A stretch of 64,000 bases of DNA from CAYYWP01 sp050176585 (GTDB taxonomy: Bacteria; Desulfobacterota; Binatia; HRBIN30; CADEER01): positions 1-64,000 of the forward strand of contig JBFXHX010000007.1 of assembly GCA_050176585.1 (NCBI GenBank), written 5' to 3'. The notes beneath the pieces are model-generated. The model saw nothing but the letters and a program-made list of their open reading frames with translations, searched no databases and was not told the origin of the DNA. Positions 1-10,458 of this stretch are shown in pieces. Within the stretch, counting starts at the first letter, position 1; the number at the start of each line of letters is the position of its first letter. Position numbers and translations under genes: made by a program.

Positions 1-258
1 GCTGCCGGTGCAGCGCGGGGGCTCGCGCTGTTCGCGGCCGGCGGCGTCTTTCTCGGGGCCTCTTGGATCGTGCTGCTGCTCGCCGGAGCGGTGTGGCTCG
101 AGCAGTACATCGTTTTCCCCGCGGCGCTGCTCCTGGTCGCGCTGCTGAGCGCCGCGCTGGGCGTGGTCGCCGTAGCGCGAGGCGTTCAATACGCGCGCCG
201 CCGTGCGCTGGAGCGCGTGGCGAAGCTCGGCGTCGTGGATGCTCAACCGGCGCCATGA
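1..258 (+). CDS. Holin-family/DUF1469-like membrane protein (5' truncated)
   Basis: The frame is open from the first base, so the gene starts outside the window; 85 residues are visible. They hold two hydrophobic stretches (about residues 7-28 and 33-57) separated by a short W-L-E-Q segment, then a basic ARRRALER tail. This fits the second half of the small two-helix membrane proteins of the phage-holin superfamily III/DUF1469 (YqjE) group, which in many proteobacteria sit beside ElaB/YqjD-type proteins, as here. The stop codon overlaps the next start (ATGA at 255-258), so the two are probably translationally coupled. Despite the holin name, no lysis role is implied. The family call rests on hydropathy and context. 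Confidence 0.6.
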   Translation, partial: AAGAARGLALFAAGGVFLGASWIVLLLAGAVWLEQYIVFPAALLLVALLSAALGVVAVARGVQYARRRALERVAKLGVVDAQPAP

Positions 259-461
259 CCGCGATCGGGGAACGCGAGGCGCTGGTAGTCGCCGCGACGC
301 AGCACGAGCGGGAAGTTCAAGAAGCGCTGACGGACCTCAAGCACGCGGTACGCGACACATTGAGTTTTGGCGAACATCTGCGAGCGCACATGGGCCAGCA
401 TCCGCTGCCGTGGTTGGGGACTGGCCTGCTGATCGGTTTCTGGTTGGGTACTCGAAGATAA
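255..461 (+). CDS. Small C-tail-anchored membrane protein (YqjD/ElaB-like context)
   Basis: A 68-residue protein starting at the ATG that overlaps the previous stop. Residues 1-45 are charged and probably helical (EREALVVAATQHEREVQEAL). The C terminus is one hydrophobic segment with small-residue spacing (GTGLLIGFWLGTRR) directly after an HPLPW motif. The same plan, a soluble helical N-part, a His/Arg-Pro motif and then a glycine-zipper tail helix, recurs in the next two genes. In enterobacteria, YqjD/ElaB proteins of this plan sit in the inner membrane and bind ribosomes in stationary phase. Whether that role applies here is inference. Confidence 0.6.
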   Translation: MTAIGEREALVVAATQHEREVQEALTDLKHAVRDTLSFGEHLRAHMGQHPLPWLGTGLLIGFWLGTRR

Positions 462-473
462 GGAGGAGAATAT

Positions 474-677
474 ATGGCGGTTGCGAATGGCGGTGATTTA
501 CAGTCGGCGTCGGAGTCCGTGCTGCACTCGCTCGAGCCTCGCCTCGACGCGTTGCGCAGCGAGCTGGCCGACACCGATCGGCGGGTGCGCGAACTGGTTC
601 GCGAGCGCCCGTTCGTCGCGCTGGCGCTCGCGGTGGGAACCGGCTTCTTGATGGGTCGGATCCTGCGGCGCTTCTGA
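474..677 (+). CDS. ElaB/YqjD/DUF883-like tail-anchored protein
   Basis: A 67-residue protein with a strong Shine-Dalgarno (AGGAGGAG at 461-468, overlapping the upstream stop). Residues 10-43 form a charged helix (LEPRLDALRSELADTDRRVREL). This is followed by ERPF and a C-terminal transmembrane helix with a glycine zipper ending GTGFLMGRILRRF. That is the DUF883 signature layout: an amphipathic N-part, ERP, then a G-x-x-x-G-R tail anchor. It belongs to the small-membrane-protein operon that fills the first 1.3 kb. Typical DUF883 proteins are about 100 residues, so this one is short. Confidence 0.65.
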   Translation: MAVANGGDLQSASESVLHSLEPRLDALRSELADTDRRVRELVRERPFVALALAVGTGFLMGRILRRF

Positions 678-690
678 GCCCGGGCGCGAC

Positions 691-1017
691 ATGGCGGCCA
701 CGGTCAAGCGGCTCTCCACCTCGCGCAACGCACCCGCGGTTCGCGAACTGATCGAGCAGGTCCTGCGCATGCGCAGCGACATGAAGTCGTTCAGCTCGAC
801 CGCCAGGCGCGCCTTGGAAGACGGCGACGGCATCTTGCGCGAGACATTGCGCGAGCATCCCTACCGAACGATCGCCGTGGCGGCCGGTATCGGTTACGTG
901 CTCGGCGGCGGGCTGCCGATTTCCCTCATTCGCACCGCGCTCGCGATCGGCGGCCGCTTCGCGATCGAACGCGCGATCCTCGAGCTCGTGCGGCCGGGCG
1001 CGACCACTTCGGATTGA
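691..1017 (+). CDS. Small membrane protein, DUF883-like
   Basis: A 108-residue protein 13 bases after the previous stop. The N-terminal two thirds are hydrophilic and probably helical (VRELIEQVLRMRSDMKSF). Then comes EHPYRTIAVAAGIGYVLGGG, equivalent to the HPLPW and ERPF elements of the two upstream genes. A second hydrophobic stretch (ISLIRTALAIGGRFAIERAIL) makes this the longest of the three relatives. No catalytic motif is seen. A membrane-anchored scaffold or stress protein is the most that context supports. Confidence 0.55.
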   Translation: MAATVKRLSTSRNAPAVRELIEQVLRMRSDMKSFSSTARRALEDGDGILRETLREHPYRTIAVAAGIGYVLGGGLPISLIRTALAIGGRFAIERAILELVRPGATTSD

Positions 1018-1035
1018 AGGACAGGAGATCATCAC

Positions 1036-1332
1036 ATGGAATTCGCGAAAGAGATCACTCGACAACTGCCGTCGACCGAGGAGCTCATCCGGATGCTCAG
1101 ACTGCAGGCGCGTCAGCCGCATCACGATGTCGCTCCGAGCATCGCGCTGTTCGGTGCCGGGCTATTGGTCGGCGCCGGGCTCGCCCTGTTGTTCGCCCCC
1201 ACATCGGGCCGCGCGTTGCGCGACGAGATCGGTGAGCGCGCCGCGGACTTGCGCGAACGCGTCGCCGGCGCGATCGACGAGGCCAGCCAACAAATGAATG
1301 CCGCCCGCCGCACCGATTCGTACTCGCGCTAA
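1036..1332 (+). CDS. YtxH domain-containing protein
   Basis: A 98-residue protein. After a polar N-terminus (residues 1-35) a single transmembrane segment around residues 37-54 (IALFGAGLLVGAGLALLF) runs into APTSGRALRDEIGERAADLRER-type sequence. G-x-x-x-G-x-x-L-L-x-A-P-x-S-G followed by a long charged helix is the hallmark of YtxH/gas-vesicle-like small envelope proteins, usually linked to general stress. It is the last gene of the small-membrane-protein operon; the next 460 bases have no convincing gene. Confidence 0.7.
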   Translation: MEFAKEITRQLPSTEELIRMLRLQARQPHHDVAPSIALFGAGLLVGAGLALLFAPTSGRALRDEIGERAADLRERVAGAIDEASQQMNAARRTDSYSR

Positions 1333-1568
1333 GGCACGCTCTCGGTTGCTTCATCCCTGCCACTACCAATGCCGCCAGTGCCTTTTCGGCTGCCGGCCGG
1401 CGCCGGTGGTGATCCCCGCCGCCAGCAGGGTTCCAGGCTCGGCGCCAGCCCGCATGGACAGACAGCGCCCGGGCGAGCTACAAAGCGGATGCAAGAACTA
1501 CCACGCAGGTTATACGCCGCGTGCTCGCATATTCGGAAAAACATTCCGGTTTTTTGTCGCTGCCGACC

Positions 1569-1584
1569 TGGCATGCCTTTAGCT
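1569..1584 (+). promoter_or_regulatory. Possible sigma-54 promoter (weak candidate)
   Basis: TGGCATG-N4-TAGCT has the GG at -24 and GC at -12 with correct spacing for sigma-54 (consensus TGGCAYG-N4-TTGCW), with one mismatch in the -12 element. It lies 211 bases before the DUF3309 start, so the leader would be long. The NtrC-type activator encoded 1 kb downstream makes the idea reasonable, but one such match can arise by chance. Confidence 0.25.
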
Positions 1585-1648
1585 TTCCGCACCCGCACTC
1601 GCAGAAGTAAGTGAGTGGGCGGTAGTGCGTGGGTGGAGGTAAGTGCGT

Positions 1649-1693
1649 GGGAATGAAGCATCTCTTCTGATGGGAATGAAGCATCTCTTCTGA
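1649..1693. repeat. Tandem direct repeat, 23-base unit, two copies
   Basis: Two adjacent copies, 1649-1671 and 1672-1693, each beginning GGGAATGAAGCATCTC and ending TTCTGA. They are identical over 22 bases; only the base after the second copy differs. The unit is much more AT-rich than its surroundings. No flanking transposase or third copy is visible. Confidence 0.9.
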
Positions 1694-1794
1694 AACGACC
1701 GGTTGCGCGACTGAGCACGGAAGGGCACGGCGGCTGCTTCGCGCGGCGTCGCCCGGTCCCACCGATCGGCACTTAGGGCGCAGGAGGTGGTAAG

Positions 1795-1950
1795 ATGTTG
1801 ATGACAATATTGCTGATCATTCTGATCCTGGCTCTCCTAGGAGCCGTTCCCGCTTGGCCGCACAGCCGCGAATGGGGATACGGTCCGAGTGGCGTGCTCG
1901 GCGTCGTCCTGATCGTGGTGCTGATTCTCGTGCTGATGGGACGAATTTGA
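1795..1950 (+). CDS. DUF3309 family small membrane protein
   Basis: A 51-residue protein. It has a strong ribosome site (AGGAGGTGG at 1782-1790) four bases before the ATG. The sequence is an N-terminal hydrophobic run (MLMTILLIILILALLGAV), then PAWPHSREWGYGPSG, then a second hydrophobic run ending LVLMGRI. The central W-P-H-S-x-x-W-G-Y-G-P-S-G block and the LLG/MGRI ending are diagnostic of DUF3309, a family of about 50-residue two-helix proteins of unknown function common in proteobacteria. Length and layout are complete. Confidence 0.9.
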   Translation: MLMTILLIILILALLGAVPAWPHSREWGYGPSGVLGVVLIVVLILVLMGRI

Positions 1951-2029
1951 GCGGACTCGCCCGCCGGTCGGTTTCGCCGTAAGCCGAGACCCGGCTTGAC
2001 GTGGGCGCGCTTTGGAGATGCTCGGGAAC

Positions 2030-2494
2030 ATGGCATCCATGCGACGGCGGTCACGCTCGGGGCCGGTTGGAGCGGCGCAGGACATCGCCGCCGCCGGCGC
2101 TCACCGGGATGCCCTTTCCGGCATACTGGTCCTGCTCGTGGAAGACGACGAATCCAGTCGCGATGCGCTGACGTTGCTCTTCGGCTACTACGGCGCGCAC
2201 GTCCTTGCCGCCGGCTCGGTGGCCGACGCGTTGCGCCAGTACGGCTTTGGAGAGCCCGACCTCATCGTCAGTGACATCGGTCTTCCCGGTGAGGACGGGT
2301 ATGCGCTCATCCGCCGCGTGCGGATGCGCGACCAGGCCCGTGGAGCCTGGACGCCCGCCATCGCGGTCAGCGGCATTGTCGGGCCCGACACGGACGCCCG
2401 CGCCCGTGCCGCCGGGTTCGATGAATTCCTGGCCAAGCCGGTCGATGTCGGGACGCTCCTGGCGACCGCGCGCTCACTCGTTGAAGCGAACTGA
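2030..2494 (+). CDS. Single-domain response regulator (receiver only)
   Basis: About 154 residues and a single CheY-like receiver after a short basic leader. Acidic pocket: VEDDESSRD. Phosphoacceptor Asp: VSDIGLPGEDG. Conserved Thr/Ser position: AVSG. Conserved Lys: LAKPVDV. There is no output domain, so it should act as a phosphate shuttle or through protein contact. It lies directly before a sigma-54 response regulator and a histidine kinase on the same strand, suggesting one signalling set. The start is uncertain: TTG 2012 and ATG 2018, 2030 and 2039 are all in frame, and 2030 is chosen for its purine-rich upstream sequence. Confidence 0.85.
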   Translation: MASMRRRSRSGPVGAAQDIAAAGAHRDALSGILVLLVEDDESSRDALTLLFGYYGAHVLAAGSVADALRQYGFGEPDLIVSDIGLPGEDGYALIRRVRMRDQARGAWTPAIAVSGIVGPDTDARARAAGFDEFLAKPVDVGTLLATARSLVEAN

Positions 2495-2577
2495 TCCGAC
2501 TCCGTTTGCAAACTTCTGAGCCCTCCCCTGTGGCATGGCCTCTTGTGTGAAGCGGGTTGGGTGGTCAAGATTAGCCC

Positions 2578-3960
2578 GTGCGCAACGCCCTTGTCGTTGA
2601 AGACGATCGCAACTCGCTGGCTGCGCTGCGCGAGCTGGTGGAACGCGAAGGTTTCTCGGTCTCCGGCGCTACCAGCCTGAGCGAGGCGCGACAGGTGCTG
2701 GCGAACGATCCGCCGGCGCTCGTGCTGACCGATCTCGTTCTGCCGGATGGCAGCGGCCTCGAGTTGCTGGAGGAGGCGGGCGGCGCACAAGTCGTGCTCA
2801 TCACCGGTCACGCGAGCGTGGATACTGCCGTCGAGGCGCTGCGCCGCGGCGCCGCAGACTACCTCACCAAGCCGCTCAACATCGCCCGCCTGAAAGCCAT
2901 ACTCGCCAACGTCGCCCGGACGAGCGCGTTGCAGACGGAGATCGGCGCGCTCCGCGGCGAGTTGCGCAAACTCGGGCGTTTCGGTCCCCTGGTGGGCAGC
3001 TCGGCAGCGATGGGCCGCGTGTACGATCTCATCGCTAAGGTGGCGCCGACCGACGCTACAGTGTGCATCATCGGCGAGAGCGGGACCGGCAAGGAAGTCG
3101 TGGCGCAGGCCGTGCACCAGCTGAGCCGCCGACGCGCGAAGCCGTTCGTGCCGGTCAACTGCGGCGCGGTCGCGGCCACGCTGATCGAATCGACGCTATT
3201 CGGACACGAAAAGGGCAGCTTCACGGGCGCGGAGCGGCAACATCGCGGCGTCTTCGAACAGGCCGCGGGCGGCACGCTGTTCCTCGATGAGGTGACGGAG
3301 ATGCCGCCAGAGCTTCAGGTGCGACTGCTGCGCGCGCTGGAGACGGGTTCCGTCGTGCGGGTGGGAGCCGAGGAGCCGATCGCCGTGGACGTGCGCGTCG
3401 TCGTCGCGACCAACCGGGTGCCGGAACAGGCGGTCGCCGAGGGGAAGCTGCGCGAGGACCTCTGGTATCGGCTCAAGGTCTTCCCGGTGGAGCTGCCGCC
3501 GTTGCGCGACCGCACCTCGGACGTAACCCTGCTGGCCGAGCATTTTCTCAACTCCCTCAATACCGAGCACGGCAGCACCAAACGCTGGACTCCCACCGCG
3601 CTGGAGCAGCTGGCCAGCTACTCGTGGCCGGGCAACGTGCGTGAGCTGAAGAACGTCGTGCACCGGTCGTACATCCTGGCGGACAGCGAGCTGGTGGTCG
3701 ATTTCCTCCCGCCGGTGAACACGCGCAGCGTTGCCACGGCCGCCAGCCGCGAACCGTCCGCAACGGAAAGCGGCAGCATCGTCACGGTACGGGTCGGCAA
3801 CACGGTCGCGCAGGCGGAGCGCCGGTTGATCGAGGCGACGCTCGCGCACTGCGCCGGCAACAAGCAGCGCACGGCTGAGATGCTGGGCGTGAGCCTGAAG
3901 ACCCTGTACAACCGGCTCGCCGCCTATCGCGGCGAGGCGGAAAGCGCCGGAAACGAATAG
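2578..3960 (+). CDS. NtrC-family sigma-54-dependent response regulator
   Basis: A 460-residue three-domain activator. The receiver is residues 1-115 (EDD at 8-10, phosphoacceptor D52, K98). The AAA+ domain has Walker A GESGTGKE (166-173), the sigma-54 contact loop GSFTGA (213-218, a common variant of GAFTGA) and Walker B LFLDE (234-238). A C-terminal Fis-type helix-turn-helix is at about 430-452 (RTAEMLGVSLKTLYNRL). It drives open-complex formation at sigma-54 promoters when phosphorylated. The GTG start places the receiver's first strand directly at the N-terminus. The downstream histidine kinase is the likely partner, and a near-consensus sigma-54 promoter lies 2.2 kb downstream at 6159. 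Confidence 0.93.
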   Translation: MRNALVVEDDRNSLAALRELVEREGFSVSGATSLSEARQVLANDPPALVLTDLVLPDGSGLELLEEAGGAQVVLITGHASVDTAVEALRRGAADYLTKPLNIARLKAILANVARTSALQTEIGALRGELRKLGRFGPLVGSSAAMGRVYDLIAKVAPTDATVCIIGESGTGKEVVAQAVHQLSRRRAKPFVPVNCGAVAATLIESTLFGHEKGSFTGAERQHRGVFEQAAGGTLFLDEVTEMPPELQVRLLRALETGSVVRVGAEEPIAVDVRVVVATNRVPEQAVAEGKLREDLWYRLKVFPVELPPLRDRTSDVTLLAEHFLNSLNTEHGSTKRWTPTALEQLASYSWPGNVRELKNVVHRSYILADSELVVDFLPPVNTRSVATAASREPSATESGSIVTVRVGNTVAQAERRLIEATLAHCAGNKQRTAEMLGVSLKTLYNRLAAYRGEAESAGNE

Positions 3961-4016
3961 CCCGGCGGTACGGGCGCGTCCGATTCGCCCAGTCGCCGCC
4001 GATTCGGTGCTCGTCT

Positions 4017-5801
4017 ATGCGACTGGCCTTCCGCGGCACTCTCGTCCTCCTCGCGATCTACATTGCCTTCGTCGCGGCCGCGGCTTGGTGGATGGTGGTT
4101 CACCTGAACACGCTCGCGACGAACATGGCGGAGACGACCGCACAGCTCGTCGGTACTGAAGCCGCGCGCGTGCTTACCGACTCCGCCCTCGAGCGCTTCA
4201 ACCGGCCGGATGACGCCACCCGTGCGCAGCTCGAGCAGATCGTCGACCAGGTGACGCAGCGTTCCGCGTTTCTCACCTCCCTCGGCGTGGTCGATCGAAA
4301 CGGCACGGTCATCGCCGGCGACAACGTGGAGATTGGCCGCCAGCTGGCACTGCCCGCGATCGTGTTCGGCGACGGGGCGCGCGTCCGCCTCGTGAAGGGA
4401 CACGCGCCATCGGAACCCGGCTCGTTCGTCGTGATGGTGCCGATCACCGAGGGCGACCAGGTCGCCGGCTACGTGCGAATGGCGATGCGCAGCCAGCGCA
4501 TCGAAGAGCTGTACCGGCGCGGCTCGCGCAATCTCCTGCTGGTCGCGATCGCCGGCCTCATCGCGGTGGCCGCCGGCGGCATCTTCCTGCACATGGAACT
4601 GTCGCGGCGCACCGCGCGGTTGACGCGCGCTCTGGAAGACGCGCTGCGCGACGAGCCCCCCAGTCCGGGCGGCGAGGGGGACGAGTTCTCGGCTGCGCTC
4701 GGCGTCGCGCGGCAACTCGGCCGCGACCTGCGCAGCGAACGGGGCGGCCGGCTGCAGGCGCTGCAGCGCATGGACGCGCTGCTCAAAGCCGTGGACGTCG
4801 GCGTGCTCATCGTCGAAGCAGACGGCAGCTTGGGGTTCGCGAGCACGCGCGCCGCGGAGCTGCTCGGCTACTCGGCGCCGTGCGAGCTGGCGAATGCCTG
4901 GACCGAGCGCTGGCGGGACGTGGTCATGCGCGCCGCATCCACACCCGCGGCGGCGAACGGGAGCAACGGCGCCGAGCACGAGCTGCCGCCCACTGATGGC
5001 GCCGGTGGCCTGCGCCTGGAAACGTACGCGCTCGGCGAAAATGGCCGCGAGGGGCACTTGGTCGTCGTGCGCAGCATCGCCTCGCTCGACGCGCTGCAGC
5101 GCGAGCTCGGTCTGGCCATTCAGATGCGCGGGTTGATGCGCTTCTACGCCGCATTCGCGCACGATCTCAAGGCGCCTCTGAATGCGATGGTGATGACGCT
5201 GGAGCTGCTCAAGATGTCAGTCGAGGACGATCCCGACATCGCCGCCGCGGCGCGTCAGAAACAGCTCGGTTACGTCCGCACGTTGAACCACGAGCTGTTG
5301 CGCCTCGACCGCCAGTTGCTCACGTTGCTCAGCCACACCGCGCCGCCGAGCGAAAAACGGAACGACATCGATCTCTGCGCGCTGTTACAGGAGCTCGAAT
5401 CGCTGCTCGGCCCGCAAGCCCGGCGACAGCGGGTCGCGCTCACGCTCGAGGTCCCGGATCAGACCTTGGCGGTCGTGGGCTGGGGCGATCGGCTCAAGCA
5501 GGCGATGCTCAACATCCTCATCAACGCGTTGGAGGCCATGCCCGAGGGGGGCGAGCTCCGGATATCGCTTGCGCGCCAAGACGAGGGCGCATGCATCACC
5601 GTGCGCGACTCCGGGCCCGGTATCCCACCCGAGCTGTTGGGATCGATCTACCAGATGCACGTCAGCACCAAGAGCGGCGGAACGGGGGTCGGGTTGTACG
5701 TGGCCCGATCGGTGGTGCGCGCGCACGGCGGTCAAATCGACGTGCGGAGCGCGCCCGGCGAAGGGACGTCGTTCATCCTCACGCTGCCTCTGGCGGCGTA
5801 G
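4017..5801 (+). CDS. Membrane sensor histidine kinase
   Basis: A 594-residue protein. TM1 is at about residues 5-28, then a periplasmic sensor region of about 140 residues, then TM2 at about 171-193. A cytoplasmic linker with a PAS-like segment (VDVGVLIVEADGSLGF) follows. The dimerisation/phosphoacceptor helix has AHDLKAPLNAM with His at about residue 382. The ATP-binding domain shows an N box (NILINALEAMP), G1 (DSGPGIP) and G2 (GGTGVGLYVARSVV). It should autophosphorylate and pass phosphate to the NtrC-type regulator 56 bases upstream. The input signal is not evident from the sequence. Confidence 0.9.
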   Translation: MRLAFRGTLVLLAIYIAFVAAAAWWMVVHLNTLATNMAETTAQLVGTEAARVLTDSALERFNRPDDATRAQLEQIVDQVTQRSAFLTSLGVVDRNGTVIAGDNVEIGRQLALPAIVFGDGARVRLVKGHAPSEPGSFVVMVPITEGDQVAGYVRMAMRSQRIEELYRRGSRNLLLVAIAGLIAVAAGGIFLHMELSRRTARLTRALEDALRDEPPSPGGEGDEFSAALGVARQLGRDLRSERGGRLQALQRMDALLKAVDVGVLIVEADGSLGFASTRAAELLGYSAPCELANAWTERWRDVVMRAASTPAAANGSNGAEHELPPTDGAGGLRLETYALGENGREGHLVVVRSIASLDALQRELGLAIQMRGLMRFYAAFAHDLKAPLNAMVMTLELLKMSVEDDPDIAAAARQKQLGYVRTLNHELLRLDRQLLTLLSHTAPPSEKRNDIDLCALLQELESLLGPQARRQRVALTLEVPDQTLAVVGWGDRLKQAMLNILINALEAMPEGGELRISLARQDEGACITVRDSGPGIPPELLGSIYQMHVSTKSGGTGVGLYVARSVVRAHGGQIDVRSAPGEGTSFILTLPLAA

Positions 5802-6158
5802 TCGCGGCGCGCAACGGACGCGCCGGATGCCACAGTTGCACGTGCGCGAGTAGTACCCTGGAGGGGCGCCGCTCTGTCGGCCCCCCTCGCAAAGAGGTCC
5901 GGTGCCGATCCATCGACGGCGCCGCGCGCTCCAGGCGCGGGCTCTACGGTTCGCGGCATTGCGGCTCGCGACGAGTCTCTCGATGGTGCATTCCGCCTCC
6001 CGCCGTGGTCGCCCACCGCACCTCCAACCGCGGTGCACGCGCTGTTGTTGCGGCAAACCCGGCTCGGCGACCGCGTGGGGCCAGTAAAGTTTCCAACCGA
6101 CCCTGAACGGGTACCGCGCCAGGCCACACCCGAGGTACGACGTCGCCACTCGGCTGGC
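5802..6158. other. Intergenic region upstream of a sigma-54 promoter
   Basis: About 360 bases with no supported gene. It lies between the kinase stop and the sigma-54 promoter. An inverted repeat CACCGC-N10-GCGGTG spans 6014-6035, about 160 bases before the expected transcription start, a normal distance for an NtrC-type enhancer site. A second dyad, TCGCG-N11-CGCGA, lies near 5950. Both are only candidates. Confidence 0.4.
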
Positions 6159-6174
6159 TGGTACAGCGCTTGCT
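6159..6174 (+). promoter_or_regulatory. Predicted sigma-54 (-24/-12) promoter
   Basis: TGGTAC-N5-TTGCT matches the sigma-54 consensus TGGCAC-N5-TTGCW with one substitution outside the invariant GG (-24) and GC (-12). Transcription would begin near 6185, directly before the AGGAGGAAA ribosome site (6187-6195) and the ATG at 6200, giving a leader of about 15 bases. It lies directly downstream of the genes for a sigma-54 activator and its kinase. Confidence 0.6.
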
Positions 6175-6199
6175 CAACGTCGCTCAAGGAGGAAAGACA

Positions 6200-6673
6200 A
6201 TGAGAGGAATCGCTCGCTGGGCGGTTGTCCTGGTAATCGCACTGCTCTTCGCGAGGCCGTCATTGGGCGCCACGCTGAAAGGCGAGCTCGTCCCCATCGA
6301 TGGGCAGCGGTTTCGCCTCGTCGGACAGCACGGAGTATTCAAAGCGCCACCGGGGATGTCCCCAGCCGCGCTGGACGGCAAGCTGGTCGAGGTCGAGGTC
6401 GGGCCCGACGGGCGCGTGGCGAGCATAACTCCGCTACGAGTTCCCATCGTGCCGCGCGTGTCAGGTTTCGAGAAGATGCGCGGCGTGCTCGTCGTGCAGA
6501 ACCCCGCCGCGCGCACGTTCACCTTCGCCGGAGACACGGAAGTGTACGCGGCGCCTCCGACTATCGACATCACGCCGTACGCGGGCAAGGTCGTCGAAGC
6601 CACCTTTGATGCGAATGGACAGGTCGTGAGTCTCGCGGTGGTGCCGGTCGCATCCGCCGGCGCTGCCTTCTAA
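6200..6673 (+). CDS. Secreted protein with two similar halves, function unknown
   Basis: A 157-residue protein. The chosen ATG has a strong ribosome site (AGGAGGAAA); an in-frame TTG/CTG extension to about 6170 would overlap the predicted promoter. Residues 1-24 form a signal peptide ending SLGA. The mature part is an internal duplication: LKGELVP...FKAPPG...GKLVEVEVGPDGRVASI and MRGVLVV...YAAPPT...GKVVEATFDANGQVVSL. Each half is about 55 residues with alternating beta-strand character, suggesting a small beta-barrel repeated twice. I do not recognise the family. Its position after the two-component genes and behind a sigma-54 promoter suggests it is an output of that system in the envelope. 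Confidence 0.75.
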   Translation: MRGIARWAVVLVIALLFARPSLGATLKGELVPIDGQRFRLVGQHGVFKAPPGMSPAALDGKLVEVEVGPDGRVASITPLRVPIVPRVSGFEKMRGVLVVQNPAARTFTFAGDTEVYAAPPTIDITPYAGKVVEATFDANGQVVSLAVVPVASAGAAF

Positions 6674-6723
6674 GATCGGCCCCGGCGGCGGGGAGCGCGG
6701 CGACGCCGTATGCCGCCCGGTCT

Positions 6724-10308
<3,585 letters not shown>

Positions 10309-10458
10309 GGCTACTCCGCCGCCCGACCGCGAGCGGCGGCGCGCGCCGCGCGCGTGCGCTCCGCTGGGCGTGCCGCCCGATCCTCCCACCGCCTGACCAC
10401 AAGCACTGCGTTCCCCCCTCCCCTCACAACCGCCGGAATCCGCGCCGTCAGTCTCCGT

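Larger units (their letters stand above)
1333..1794. other. Intergenic region with a short tandem repeat
   Basis: About 460 bases without a supported gene. Reading frames here have no ribosome site and no recognisable motif. It contains a 23-base direct repeat and a sigma-54-like promoter motif (both listed separately) and ends in the strong ribosome site of the DUF3309 gene. Variants of GTGCGTGGG recur at about 1633-1650, next to the repeat. Confidence 0.6.

Noticed and set aside
1..258. Reading the holin-like fragment as evidence of a prophage
   Set aside because: No phage structural, integrase or lysis gene is nearby, and this family is routinely found beside ElaB/YqjD-type chromosomal genes.
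2531..2547. TGGCATG followed by TTGT before the NtrC-type gene, considered as a sigma-54 promoter
   Set aside because: The -12 element is displaced by one base and lacks the required GC, so spacing and core both fail.
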